Assembly: GCA_917880885.1 (NCBI GenBank)
Contig: OU862917.1
Span: 52,746,727-52,810,726 of the forward strand
Source of the DNA: Limnephilus marmoratus
Lineage: Eukaryota > Arthropoda > Insecta > Trichoptera > Limnephilidae
Direction of reading: 5' to 3'
Length of the DNA: 64,000 bases
Shown here: positions 29,804-41,621 of the stretch, piece after piece
Layout: the number at the start of each line of letters is the position of its first letter
Position numbering within the stretch: the stretch's first letter is position 1
The notes under the pieces: model-generated
What the model saw: only the letters and a program-made list of their open reading frames with translations
Database searches by the model: none
What the model was told of the DNA's origin: nothing
Translations under genes and position numbers: made by a program

Positions 29804-29957
29804 GTGTTGCGCTACCTCCTTTTTTAGCCAACGTTTCGGACAGCAATGCAGTGTTCGTCATCAGGGCAGATGTGTAATCACACTCTTCACCCTGATGACT
29901 GATGACGGACACTGCAATGCTGTCCCGAAACATTGACTAAAGGAGGTAGCGCAACAC
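29804..29957. repeat. long hairpin: about 65-bp arms
   Basis: Left arm 29804-29866 and right arm 29890-29957 pair over most of their length with a 23-bp loop. The outer 15 bp (GTGTTGCGCTACCTC) are perfect. The arms contain CGTTTCGG/CCGAAAC, a word also present in the loop or arms of the hairpins at 27092 and 47039. Confidence 0.8.
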
Positions 29958-30449
29958 TAAATAAATCACGACAATTGATATAGGGTTAGTTCATGTTTAC
30001 GCCATACGCCGTATCAAGGGTGTGGACGCAACCACAAGCATGGCTCCAAGTCAACATGTTCGATCGAGCCAAACCGTCAATCCTGGGTATACGTGTGCAG
30101 AGCATTAAGTTATACGCCAGACACTAGACAGGGGCATAAAAGCATTAAAAAAATTATATCCTAAACGCCAGACAGCGGGCGCGGAGACAAAAAGGAAAAA
30201 AAGAAGTCAATATGGAAAGGAAAATCATAATATGACAATTTTATGACATGATTAATGTTCTGTTTGCATGGGATTTTGTGGACGATGGTCTGGTGGTTAA
30301 TTTGGTTTTATTACGTCTCGAGGCAAATGCAGCAGTGAATGCACGTTTTTGTAGGGAAGATCTTTTGTTCGCGTGTTTGAATATTGTGTTTTGTGAGGCA
30401 GATAAGACTTTTTAAATTTTTTCTGAGAGACTATCAACTGCTTAGCCAT
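29958..30449. other. no gene seen
   Basis: Unremarkable sequence; no repeat recognised. Confidence 0.3.
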
Positions 30450-30800
30450 CTCTTATTTTTATTTTAAGTAAGTAAGAACAGCACAAGAGTCTGAAGTGCT
30501 CCCAATCGTCTGAAGCCATTTTTACAATGGCATCCCCAATTGAGGCATGTTGTAAGGCTGAAAGTAGTGTGGAGGGAAAGGAAATGGAAAGACGAAGATG
30601 GGGAGGTACCTGCCTATTTAGATTTGGTCACCAAAAAACATAAATGGTTAAAGCCATTTCAAGGAACGTTTCGATTCCGAATTTGAGATTGAAAAAAGAG
30701 ATGAATATATTGTGAAATAACATAAATTAACCAAACACGTAACATTTACTTGCTCAAGCCGGGTTTGATCCCGCGATCTTCGGAATCCTAGCCAAGGATC
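30450..30800 (-). repeat. diverged tRNA-derived SINE (38054 family)
   Basis: In minus orientation it holds the tail end (agcacaagagtctgaagtgctccc), the body (ggcatccccaattgaggc, ggtacctgcctatttag, ttggtcaccaa, gccatttcaaggaacgtttc) and the tRNA-like head (ccgggtttgatcccgcgatc). About a third of the positions differ from the fresh copies, so it is old. Confidence 0.7.
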
Positions 30801-32082
30801 GTAACATCGGTGCATCAGTGCATCTGTGCAGCATTGTCGTTTTTAAATGCTGATAATAGCATTATACCGACACGGTTAACATGCAAAAAACAACAATAAA
30901 AACCAAACCTCATCTTTCAACTCCGCTGGTCACCGTGGAAGATCAAGACCAACACCCTCTGAAGAATAAATTCGAAACTTCCTTAAAAATACAAGAAGTG
31001 ACACAAACACAAGAAATACTTAACCCTACGAACAAAACAAGGGATAAACGGAATTCTTTAGAGGAGGCCATCACCTTCGCCTGAGAGCGAATATGAATAA
31101 TTTATGATACCTATATTACATTTTTCGTACATAGCATTAATTATACTTTATCTTACTTTTTGTAACTCTGTAACATACTTACTTGCAAGAAATAAAAGGC
31201 TTTTTATAATAGTATTATTAAGCTATATCATAATGAACTTCTCAAAACATAACCAATTACCAAGGAAATATGACTGATGGCTTTAAAAATGGGTAACCTT
31301 GGCTATACATCATTTTAGAGAGGTGGAATTTAAATACAAAAACAAATTAAGGGAGATAGACACTAAACATAGTCAAAGAATTTTCAATTAACGTTTCAAT
31401 TCAGAAAACGAAACTACCTCTGAATGAATTCTACCCAACTTGATAAAGAAATCTGTCAAGCCTTCGTCAACTTAATAAAAAAGGACGACAGATAAGAGTG
31501 ATATGATATAGTTTGATGGGTGAACAGTAAAGGATGCACGTCAAGAGGGGTAGCTTCTTAGTGATTCTATAATCTACTCCAATTAAATAAAATTAAACCA
31601 AATAAAGTTCCACAGTTGAATCAAATCACAGAAACCATTTTAAATGTAATAAAAATGACTTCAAAATATAGACGGATACAAACCAAAAATTCAACAAGTT
31701 TTTACTAGATAATTTACCAAATAATAACAAAAATTTGGAAAACATATACTCTAGATGTTGTAGATAAATTTAGTTCAAAAATGTAAAAATATAGGCTGGC
31801 TTTAATACGTTTTTGTCATCAACTAGAGCTAATTTAGCTATGCAATAGTTAGTTACAATAGCATATTATCCAAGGTGGACATTTTCAATTCCGAACCTAC
31901 CAAATATAAGGGGTACATAAAAGAGTATTTCTCCGATGTTTCATGAATATGTTATGTGTCTATGTTTCTATCGTTTATCTTTAATTCTGTTATGATTTGA
32001 TTTATATGTACAACCTGGCTTCTTATGGTTACCAATATATTGATATTTTATGTTTTATGTAAATTTTAGTTTTATATACTTA
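30801..32082. other. no gene seen
   Basis: AT-rich. The 67-codon open frame at 30881-31084 is Thr/Gln/Lys-rich, has no motif I know and no context. Nothing else noted. Confidence 0.35.
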
Positions 32083-33269
32083 CAGCCTTACTAATAAACC
32101 CAGTGAAAATTTTATTCAATTGACAAACGGCCGCGGATGTGAAAACATTACTAATTAAAAAATTCTTCATGGAAAAAAATACACTTGGTTTACACGGCCT
32201 GAGGGGGTAGTTTATCTCTGTTTTATCAATGATCTTTGAATGAAATTTGAAATTTTTGCAAAGTATTTTGAATGCTCTATATATTTCTTATTTTTGAAGG
32301 TGTTGTAAAAACAAATACCATTTATGAAAACTAGATAAAATTACCTTTTAGATTTGTGTAATTGAAATACACTTTAGTTTTTAAAAACTGCCATATATTA
32401 AGATTCAAACGCGAAAAAAAAAGTTTTTTTTTTACCAAAACATATTTGATGAAAGTGTACAGAAATTTATAAAAAAAAACAAAATTAAAAAAATACTGAC
32501 CTTTTATATAATGAATTTGGAACGAAACTGCCACCTCACTTTTTCCTCGTGCATACAACAAAAAAATAATAAAAAATTTCAAAGTTTTTTTATTGCCAAA
32601 AAACTAACCTAAAAAAATAATACCGACTTTTATAACAGATTTCTTGCAACTTTAAAACGTTAATTTCATTTATACGTTTAGGTACACATGTATTAGATAT
32701 TAATATGATTAAAAAATATCACTTTTAAGAAATTCTCTTAAAATAAAGATCTTAAAATGTTAATTTTATCTTTTAAGTAAACTATCTATAGTTCTATAGA
32801 ACAATATTCTGACAGTCCAACTTTGAAAGTACGGAGTTTGTACAATAACTAGATTAAACTGATGTAAACCACACACATAACATAATAAATATATCAATTA
32901 TCTGAATAGAAGAGTAAATTCGTCACTACAATAGAAATTATTAAGTAAAATCACAACATTTAGGCACTAACAAAATTTTTTGACATCCCGCCATAAAAAA
33001 CACACCGGGCTATATTCATCGCGGTGCCGTTGAGAATTAATGCATAGGCGCGCCAATAATGCCCCTGGCGGAGAAGAATTAAAACAACATTGTTTCCTAG
33101 GAAATTAAAACGATTTACAATGTTGTCAGATCTTAATGCATTTTAACAGCGTGACCACGCAAGAAACGTTATTGGTAATAAAACGTGATTTAATGTATAC
33201 AAGGGATAATTATGTTATTGCAATAACACAGTTAATTGGTCGCGCTGTGGTTTTTTTTTAGTAAGGCTG
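32083..33269. mobile_element. possible Harbinger-type element, 1.19 kb, TTA flanks
   Basis: The ends are CAGCCTTACTAA (left) and its exact complement TTAGTAAGGCTG (right), each next to TTA (32080-32082, 33270-33272). A 3-bp TTA duplication would suit PIF/Harbinger. The repeat is short (12 bp), so chance or another superfamily remains possible. The interior is AT-rich. It contains a 16-bp perfect palindrome TGTTATTGCAATAACA (33213-33228) and a GC-richer patch at 33000-33080. No gene. Confidence 0.4.
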
Positions 33270-33272
33270 TTA

Positions 33273-34125
33273 ATCTTTTGTTTTATAAAATTTTTGATCT
33301 TAAACTGCTTTATTATAAATTTATTATTTAATTTTTTTATTATGCTGTTAATCAGAGGTAAAGTCACATGGAGGAAATCCATTATTGGTTTTATTTTGGC
33401 TATACAAACATGTACAAACTGGAAAAATGTAAACTGTCGATTTCCCGAAAATAAATAAATAATTTATATAGTGAAATTGTTTAGGGTGTGAAATTTTCTT
33501 TCTTTCTCGTGTATGTTTATGAATATTTTGAGGACCAAATTATTATTTATTGGACAATTTAAATATATTTAAATAAAATACTTTATATTTCACAATTTGG
33601 ATACTATACGAGTATAATAATTTTTGGCAAAAATTACTTGAGATCAGAAATCAGTTTGAATTATCTACTAGAATAAATAAAAACAATGAACTCCTTTTAT
33701 TATCATATTTATGTAGTGACTCGAATAAACTATAATATATAAAACTTTAGTAAAGTTGTTTATGTTTATTTTTATAAAGAAAAAATAAACTTAAAAAAAA
33801 GTCACGTAAGTACCTACTGACGAACTGACGAAAGGTCAGAGAGGCCCGCAATAAAATTGAAATGAATTTAAATACTTACAGAAATTTAATATTAAAATTT
33901 TAAAACTTACGGCTCTGGCGTCACTAAATTCGAAGCTACTGGAATCGGCGTATGCGTAAGGCGCGCGGGGTGGGGAGAGGGGAGTATTTTGATATTATTA
34001 TTGATGCTAGAACGGAGAGGTCCCCACGTCACCAGTAAAAAGTTAATAAAATTAAACACCTGTTGAACTTCTTTGTGCAAATTTCTACAATAATTTAACA
34101 ACAGAGTAACACGAAAAAATTTATA
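33273..34125. other. no gene seen
   Basis: AT-rich with one G-rich patch (33955-33990). The sequence just before 34126 is the target of the gypsy insertion. Confidence 0.35.
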
Positions 34126-34130
34126 GTTAC

Positions 34131-34406
34131 TGTGGTGAACGTATGTCTTGCGATATGAAAGAGACATGCGTGTATGAGTGAGACAGCATGAGGAACGTAT
34201 AAAAGGGTGTGATTACTGTCTACCGTTCTCTTTGCATTATCGCTTCGTAGGAAGCACACCTGTACCATATCTCGGAATAAACTCACTAAGTCTACCTACG
34301 ACTTATTATTGTCAATCACCCTGAACTGAGATCACCATCCCAAGAGGAATCTGGATCCACACACGGAGACCAGAAAGTAATGTTGATACCGGCCACGGTC
34401 ATCACA
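34131..34406 (+). repeat. 5' LTR, 276 bp
   Basis: Begins TGTGGTGAACG and ends TCATCACA. A TATA-like TATAAAAG lies near 34198 and an AATAAA polyadenylation signal near 34277, so U3, R and U5 can be placed roughly. Compared with the 3' LTR it has two substitutions near 34153-34158 and lacks 6 bp near its end (one CATCGT-type repeat). Confidence 0.9.
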
Positions 34407-34510
34407 TTTGGCGCAGCCGAAATAGGAACTAGAAGCAGCCAAAATCACATTTGGCGCAGCCGATAAAGGAACTAACAGCAGCCAAAATCACATTTGGCAG
34501 CCTATTTGGA
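34401..34510 (+). repeat. repeated primer-binding region, 43-bp unit
   Basis: The sequence from the last 6 bases of the LTR through the primer-binding site (ATCACATTTGGCGCAGCCGA) is repeated in tandem at 34401, 34444 and, truncated, 34487. The period is 43 bp. Each unit ends with agcagccaaa. TGGCGCAGCCGA right after the LTR is the likely tRNA primer site, so the element carries two complete candidate sites. The rest of the leader (34511-34876) has short open frames with no motif. Confidence 0.8.
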
Positions 34511-34876
34511 ACAGAGAGTACGCAGCAAACATCCGAGATTGAGGCTACAGGGCCAGATCAGGCCAGGAAGAGCAAGAGCAGCAGAAATTGGCATCCGAGG
34601 AATAGCAAGGCGCTGGATAGGTTTATTCAGTGCCGAGAACCTGGAGGAGCATACACGTAAGGCGTGGATGGAGAAGTCCGGGTCTTCAGGAGAAGATCAG
34701 AGACCAGGTGCAGACCTCACGGAAGGCGTGCCGGGGCATTAGAAGGACGACCAGGGTACAGGAGCCAGGAGACGGTCCGCGGAAGGGCGAGATCGGAGCA
34801 GCAGCAGCAAGTCAACAGAGTCGTGAGTTGAGTGTTGTTTGTAAATTTTCTGCTTATTGATTGTATCTGTGTGAAG

Positions 34877-37800
34877 ATGGAAGGGGGAGAACTGCCCAGG
34901 TTTTGTCATTTGAGGGACAAACTGGAGACGTTCGTGTTGCAATACGAACAGTTCATCCTCGTCAATGATGACAAGTTAAATTCGTTAGAGAAAAAGAGAG
35001 CGGTTTTAATATCTCATTTACACACAGAGACAATAGATTTATTGATTGATTTGTGTTTTACTAAAAAAATTACAGATATTACGGTCGAAAATTTATTGTT
35101 ATTACTAGAGAATCATGTAGGTATCAAACGAAATGTGTTCAAAGAGCGCGAAATTTTTTTTGCTACGAAACAAAAAAGTTCAGAATCGGTTACTGATTAT
35201 ATAGCACGGTTAAGGAATCTCGTTAGATTTTGTAAATTCGAGGACAGACTTGAATATAATTTAAAAGATATTTTTGTCACCGGTCTTCGAGGGGGGCGAA
35301 TTAAGGAGAAATTATTTGTAGAAGCTGAAAACTTTTCATTAAAAAAGGTTGTAGAATGTGCTATTGCTATGGATTCATTCGAGGTAATGAATAAGCAAAT
35401 TAAAACGGAAAGTGTTGATTTAGTAAATAAATTTAAAAATACATCGAACAATTTGTCACAAAAACAAAATTCGGTGGGTAAACATTTTTTTAGAACTTCG
35501 GACAAGAATGTTACATCGTACAGAGCGAGGTCAGCGGATCGAACGAAATGTAAACATTGCGGGAATTATCACGATTCAGTAAATTGTAAATTGAAAGACG
35601 TGTTTTGTTATAAATGCAGAGTAAAAGGGCATATTGGGAAGATATGTCGCGGTTTAAATAATAATAACAATTCTTCAGTGTTCGTCAATACGCAGGAACA
35701 TAAAAAAATGTTGCGGATAAACGCACTATATTGTGAACCAATATTGTGCAAAGTTTTAGTGAATAATGTGGAACTAAACGGGTTATTGGACACAGGAACG
35801 GCGATCTCGATTTTGACTGACAAAGATTATGTTAAACATTTCAAACATTTGAATTTAAAACCAAAGGATTTAACCTTAAAGGGTTACGCTAACTGTAAGT
35901 TAAATTTATTGGGTTGTATCTTATTAACAGTTGATTTTAACGGTTATAGGGAAATGTTAGAATTTTGCGTAGTAAAACATGGAACAATTACGGTTCTAGG
36001 GCGTGATTTCATTAAAAAGTTTAATATTGGATTTACGGGCTTACAATCTTCTTTATCCCAGGAGGGAAGTGAAAATTTTTCTCACAATATGGTTGAGAAT
36101 AATACTAGTGTAGTAGATAAATTAATTCGGAAATTCCCGGAGGTTTTTTCGGAGAAACTGGGTAAATTCAATAAATATAAAGTGCATTTGAAATTAAAAG
36201 AGAATGCGGAACCGAAATTCTGCAATCCGAGAAATATACCGTTTGCTTTAAAAGCAAATGTTGAATCGGAATTGGGCCGTTTACAATCGGAAGGTATTTT
36301 AGTTCCGGTAAACTATAGTAAGTTTGCGTCACCAATCGTTCCCATAGTAAAAAGTAATGGGGAAATAAGGATTTGCGGTGATTATAAGGCAACAATAAAT
36401 CCACAGCTAGTGGTAGATAAATATCCGATGCCACAGATAGAATGGTTATTTTCTCAAATGGCGGGTGGAATATTTTTTTCCAAGATTGACTTGAGGCAAG
36501 CGTACCTACAATTAGAACTAGATGAGGAAAGTCAAGATTTCACAACTATATCTACTCATTTAGGATTGTTTAAATTCACGAGATTAGTGTTTGGAATTAA
36601 TAGCGCACCGGCTATTTTTTGTAAAACGATAGCTTCATGCTTGCAAAAAGGTTTGAAAAAAACAGCTGTATTTTTAGATGATATTGTGGTAACAGGAGAT
36701 TCGGAAGAAGAACATAATGAGAATTTAACAGCAGTGTTAAATAGATTAAAAGATTGTGGATTTAGTGTAAATATTCACAAGTGTATTTTTAAGGCGTCAT
36801 CAGTAACTTTTCTAGGGTTTGAAGTTTCAAAAGAAGGAATTAAACCATTGAAAGACAAAACTATCGCTATTAGTAAGGTATCGCAACCTAAAGACATTAC
36901 GGAATTACGAAGTTTTTTGGAGTTAGTGAACTTTTACAGGTCATTTGTACCTAACATGTCTGTACTACTAGATCCGTTACATAATTTATTGAGGAAAAAT
37001 ACACATTTTGAGTTTAATCAAAATTGCTTGGAAGCTTTTAATAAAATTAAGTCAATTTTATGTGATGATAGAGTGCTAGCTCATTATGATCCGGATGTAA
37101 CATTGAAGATTGTTACAGATGCCTCAACAAAAGAGTTGGGAGCGACACTTTTACATTGTTACGATAATAATTTACAGAGACCGATTTCTTTTGTTTCTCG
37201 AAAATTAACTGAAGCAGAAAAGAAATATTCAATTTTGGACTTAGAAGCAACAGCTATTGTGTTTGCGTTGAAAAAATTTTTTAAGTATATTTATGGAAGG
37301 GAATTCATTTTAGAAATAGATAATGAACCGTTATGTAGAATTTTTGGTGATAAGAAAGGTATCCCAGTATTAGCGTGTAACAGACTTCAACGTTATGGGG
37401 TAATTCTGTCGTCGTTCAATTATAAAGTACAGTACGTGAAATCAGCATTGAACTGTTCGGACTATTTGTCTCGGGTTCCTGTCGAGGAATCAGTTCACGT
37501 AGAGAATGACTTTGATACTCAAATTCTAAGTTTATTTAAAAATAACAGAGATTTACCTATAGATGTAGAGGAAATTAAATCGGAATCAAGTACAGATAAA
37601 ATTTTATTGGAAATTAAACATTATCTCAGAACAGGGTGGCCAAATAAAATAAACAAGGAGGATTCAAAATGGATTTACTGGATTAAACGGAATGAGTTAT
37701 CCATAATTGATGATTGTTTTTTCTGGAATCATAGGCTAATAATTCCAGTAAGTTTAAGAGAAAAAATTTTAAACTTGTTACATAGATCTCATCTAGGTAT

Positions 37801-39354
37801 AGCAAAGATGAAAGGTTTAGCCAGAGGTATATTTTGGTGGCCAGGGATAGATGGAAATATTGAACTTTTAGCGAGAGGATGCGAAATTTGTTCAGAGGTT
37901 CAACCTTCGCAACCAAAGAGCGAATTAACTCCGTGGCCTATAACGGAAGAAATATGGAGTAGGGTGCATATTGATTATGCGGACCCAGTTGCAAATAAAT
38001 ATTTTCTTGTAATTATTGACTCAACCTCAAAATGGTTAGACTGTGTAGACTGTGACGACCTCCGTAGTCCAGTGGCTAAGACTCTTGACTCACATTCCGG
38101 AGGTCGCGGGTTCGAACCCGGCATGCGCAAATAAATTTTATTTGATTAATTTGTGTTATTTCACAATTAATTCATTAAAAATAATATATAGTATATTTGC
38201 GGCATGTTCCAGAGTGGAAGATACTATCAGTATCGCCCTGGTGTAAGACCACCATTCAGAATTGAAACGTTGCTTGAAAATGGCTTTAGCCGTGTTTAGT
38301 GACCAGATCTGAATAGCCAGGTACTTCCCAACCTTCCTCTTCCCCACCTCCTTCCCCTCCCCGCTACCTTCAGCCTCACAACATACCCCAATTTTGGGGA
38401 TGCCATAGTCTCACTGGCTCCAGACGGGAGCAGTTGAGATTCTTGTGCGGTATACACTGTAAAAAAAAAAAAAAAAAAGTAAATTCTCCAAATTCGTATA
38501 ACACTATTAAAATATTAAAGGGTTTATTTAGTTATTTCGGGAGTGTACAGACAATAGTTTCAGATAATGGAGCCGCTTTCATGTCAGCGGACTTCAAAGA
38601 GTTTTGTGAGATGAATAACATCAAACATTTAACTACTCCGGTAAATCATCCACAATCAAATGGTCTAGCAGAAAACGCGGTTCGAACGTGTAAAATTTTT
38701 TTTTAAAAAATGATGATAAGAAATAAGTTTCAGTCAGGTTATGAGGAAAAATTAGGAAATTTTTTAATTGATTACAGAAATGCACCACACTGTACAACTG
38801 GTTTAGAACCTGCAGTTGTAATGTTTGGAAGGAAACTAAGGTCAAACTTGAACAGTTTTGTACCGAGAGGGGGGAGAGATAAGGATAATATAATTAAGAA
38901 AGAAACAAAATTTAAAATGTCAAAATGTCAGGAAAATCAAAGATATTATTATAAGAGAAATAATAAAGAATCGGTGGGTTTTTCGATAAATCAAAAGGTA
39001 ATGGTTAGAGATTTCAGAGACCAAAACAATGATAAATGGGTACCAGGGAAAGTGTATAAACAATTAGGAAAAAAACTTTATATAATTGAGGTAAATTTAA
39101 ATGGTAAAATTATGTATTGGAAAAGGCATTTTGATCAGTTGTCTAAATTATTTGTATCATGGGAAAAGAAACACATCAATCCTTATATCGCGTCTGAGAC
39201 GAAGAGACTGTCGTATGACGAATACGATGTCTCCGGCTTTGGCCTGGATGACAGTCTAATGGGTTTTTCTCCTTCTCCTTCCAGCTCCCGTGATCCAGTG
39301 GCGTCAACGTCGGGAAATTGGAAGGACCGACTACGACCACGAACACACAGATGA
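34877..39354 (+). pseudogene. gypsy gag-pol polyprotein, broken in integrase
   Basis: The frame from the ATG at 34877 (MEGGELPRF; an upstream ATG at 34832 is also in frame) is open to the SINE at 38054. Gag: a helical N-terminal part, then two zinc knuckles (CKHC...C, CYKC...H...C; about 35549-35660). Protease: LLDTGTAISIL near 35785. Reverse transcriptase: IDLRQAYLQLEL and the catalytic FLDDIVV near 36670. RNase H: TDASTKELGATL near 37110. Integrase: zinc-binding HRSHLGIAKMKG...CEIC, then the first catalytic Asp in HIDYADPV. After the SINE come the second Asp (VSDNGAAF) and the catalytic Glu (NGLAENAVR). Then an in-frame TAA (38704-38706), and the C-terminal domain to the stop at 39354. Gag and pol share one frame with no frameshift between them. 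Confidence 0.9.
38054..38478 (+). mobile_element. tRNA-derived SINE inserted in the gypsy integrase
   Basis: The head GACGACCTCCGTAGTCCAGT includes an A-box-like TAGTCCAGTGGC, and a perfect B box GGTTCGAACCC lies at about 38109-38119. The body (gccctggtgtaagacca, cagaattgaaacgttgc, ccagatctgaatagcc, ccccaattttggggatgcc) is shared with copies at 42405, 52834, 30450, 43838 and 11655. It ends in an 18-A tail. It needs a LINE partner for movement. It is later than the gypsy insertion. I could not identify a clear target duplication. Confidence 0.9.
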
Positions 39355-39486
39355 GTCAATGAAGACAGCACTCAGCTCTCGACTCAACATGAATTACTTA
39401 CATTGTAAATATTGGAATATTATATGTATTGTAAATAATTATCAGTTCATGTTGTGTAACTGTCTTCGGATTTAAGTGTGGAGGGA

Positions 39487-39768
39487 TGTGGTGAACGTAT
39501 GTCTTGCGGTATAAAAGAGACATGCGTGTATGAGTGAGACAGCATGAGGAACGTATAAAAGGGTGTGATTACTGTCTACCGTTCTCTTTGCATTATCGCT
39601 TCGTAGGAAGCACACCTGTACCATATCTCGGAATAAACTCACTAAGTCTACCTACGACTTATTATTGTCAATCACCCTGAACTGAGATCACCATCCCAAG
39701 AGGAATCTGGATCCACACACGGAGACCAGAAAGTAATGTTGATACCGGCCACGGTCATCGTCATCACA
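39487..39768 (+). repeat. 3' LTR, 282 bp
   Basis: Same sequence as the 5' LTR apart from two substitutions and 6 extra bases (a repeated cat-cgt unit) near the end. Preceded by the purine tract GGAGGGA and followed by the duplicate GTTAC. Confidence 0.9.
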
Positions 39769-39773
39769 GTTAC

Positions 39774-40167
39774 TACTGATGTTTATTAGGTGTACTGATG
39801 TACATTAAATTTCTGCATTAGTAAAAATTGGACTTGCAATATTATGCTTGTAAAAGTCCTGCGGGCGTTAAATAAGTATAAATGTATACCTACATTAAAA
39901 TACTACTAAAGTATGTTTTTGACAAAAAACCAAACTAAATCAAAAACAAACCAGTTAGATAAGCGTAATTAGAAATATCTTCGCGATGGAACCATCTTAG
40001 CGGGCAGATAGCGACATATATTATGTATCAGCGTTTATATATCAGCGATTCAATATAACAGATTGGGATATCTGGGACTATTTATCTGTCACAAATCATA
40101 TAGGAACATCATAATCTGGGACCTGAATCACCGTTTGCACGTAATTTTTTTTCAAGCAAGTAAGGAA
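39774..40167. other. no gene seen
   Basis: AT-rich flank of the gypsy element; a short repeated word (tatcagcg) occurs near 40028-40050. Nothing else. Confidence 0.35.
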
Positions 40168-40333
40168 CTAGCTTTTACCCGCGACTTCGCTTGCGTGGGT
40201 ATTATGGAGAAATTACTGTGCAAATAATTTTCCCACGAAAATCTAATGTTTTTCCGGGATGAAAAGTAGCCCATGTCACTTTCCAGTCCTCCAACTATCC
40301 CTATGCAAAAAAACACGTCGATCGGTAGCTGCG
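40168..40333 (-). mobile_element. Helitron 3' end fragment
   Basis: Plus strand A|CTAGCTTTTACCCGCGACTTCG. On the minus strand this is a GC-rich hairpin followed by CTAG and then T, the classic Helitron 3' terminus and insertion site. The interior phrase (ttttcccacgaaaatctaatg, aaaagtagcccatgtc) is a common lepidopteran repeat. It is cut by the LINE-type tail at 40334. Confidence 0.65.
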
Positions 40334-40408
40334 TTTTTTTTTACATTAGCTCCACACAGAAGGAAATAGAAAATAATTTCCCTTTTCCCTACGTCACCTT
40401 TATAATAT
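40334..40408 (-). repeat. LINE/SINE-like 3' tail fragment
   Basis: Minus strand: a decayed tail stem-loop (ccacacag side still visible) and a 9-A tail (T-run 40334-40342). Same family as 19083-19437. Confidence 0.55.
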
Positions 40409-40441
40409 TATAATTAGGAATAAATTTTTAAATACGGATTA

Positions 40442-40950
40442 CTAGCTTTTTCCCGCGGCTCCGCTCGCATGGTATTAGGGGGGTTCGCACTCCGCCTCCT
40501 CCACCTCCCCCCCTCTCGCTCCCAGCTCCCCCCCCCTCTGCCACCCTTCCCCCATCCCTCACCACTCCCCCTTTCCCCCCCCTCCTCCATCCGCATTTAT
40601 TTGAAGTACTCCCCTAATAAAATAAAATTAGCCTTTATAGCTGTTAAACTTATAAAACATTTTTCTAATCTAATTAAATAATATATTTTTTTTAATATTT
40701 TTCTAAATTATCAGCGTCCGGGTCATAATTTTTAGAAACAGAATAAAGAATTATAGATATCTTGCTAATCGAGCCACTTATTGTAATTTTTTTATACAAA
40801 TTTCATAATGCCATCTTATTCTGATGTATGAGCTATATTAATGTGAAGTTTCATTAAAATTCATTTCATCCATATCATCCAAACCATTCAGTAGTTTTTG
40901 CGTGAAAGAGTAACAAACATACATCCATACAAACTTTCGCCTTTTGGATT
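40442..40950 (-). mobile_element. non-autonomous Helitron, 5' end uncertain
   Basis: The 3' terminus is at 40442 (A|CTAGCTTTTTCCCGCGGC on the plus strand). The far side has the typical phrase cattcagtagtttttgcg and aacaaacatacatccatac near 40890-40930, then caaactttcgcctttt where the 5' TC terminus would be expected. The terminus itself is not intact. C-rich microsatellite-like sequence lies at 40480-40590. No gene. Confidence 0.6.
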
Positions 40951-41621
40951 ATTTTCCAGTGCATTTTGAAGTTCGTACAATTAGGTTGTTCAAATGTTCA
41001 ATGCAACTTCGGCCACATCCCGCGGGTGCCATTAGGGTGACTCGTAGTCATGCTGGAGACGGGACGGTGGACGGTGTGGACCGGGGGGATGTCACGCGCA
41101 GGGACGACAGACGACCTGGACGGGGAACACATAATAATAGGCTGAGGTGACCATGCAGTCTTGAAATTTGAAATTACAGATATTCGGCAGATGGCGTTAT
41201 ATTGATGAAAATGACAGTGGTTCGAAGATTTATAAGAATACGAATATAAGATCAATGAAAGTGGATGAGGTGGTAATAATGCATCAGATATCTTTCATAA
41301 TAGCTGCCAGGGTTTTCGGAGATGTGCAATAAATAGCTTGTGTCGCTCTCCATAGAGAGAAAAAATGTAGCTATTCGAACACGTAAAAATAAATGAAATT
41401 ATTGTTGACTATTAGTTCGGGATTTTTTTTTTCTTTTCTTTATTCATCATATAACTTTTTATACAGTTTTTACAGGTAATTCGACTACCACGCTAGGCAC
41501 ATGCCCGTATTATGGTAGTCGAAAAAAAATCGCCGGAAGTTTTGAAAAAAAAAAAATAGATTAAGTGATTTGGAAAAAAAATAAAACAAGGGTCTATATT
41601 TTATATTTGGTAGCAATTCAA
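40951..41621. other. no recognised gene; GC-rich patch at 41000-41160
   Basis: A 150-bp GC-rich stretch stands out against AT-rich surroundings. One frame reads as an Arg/Asp/Gly-rich 68-residue open frame ending near 41150, without known motifs. The rest is AT-rich. Confidence 0.3.

Larger units (their letters stand above)
34131..39768 (+). mobile_element. Ty3/gypsy LTR retrotransposon, nearly complete
   Basis: LTRs at 34131-34406 and 39487-39768 (TG...CA), a 5-bp target duplication GTTAC (34126-34130, 39769-39773), a primer-binding region right after the 5' LTR, and a polypurine tract GGAGGGA next to the 3' LTR. Between them lies one long gag-pol frame with the domain order gag, protease, reverse transcriptase, RNase H, integrase. 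This order defines Ty3/gypsy. There is no env-like frame. The copy is young (LTRs differ by two substitutions and a 6-bp indel) but dead: a SINE interrupts the integrase and an in-frame stop lies at 38704-38706. Confidence 0.93.

Noticed and set aside
33213..33228. 16-bp palindrome resembling a C/EBP-type enhancer site.
   Set aside because: A single palindrome in AT-rich DNA inside a possible transposon is not enough to call a regulatory element.
34451..34860. Three short overlapping open frames upstream of gag.
   Set aside because: They lie in the gypsy leader and overlap one another; no motif and no plausible start context.
38434..38706. Separate small gene after the SINE.
   Set aside because: It is the continuation of the gypsy integrase; its first codons come from the SINE tail.
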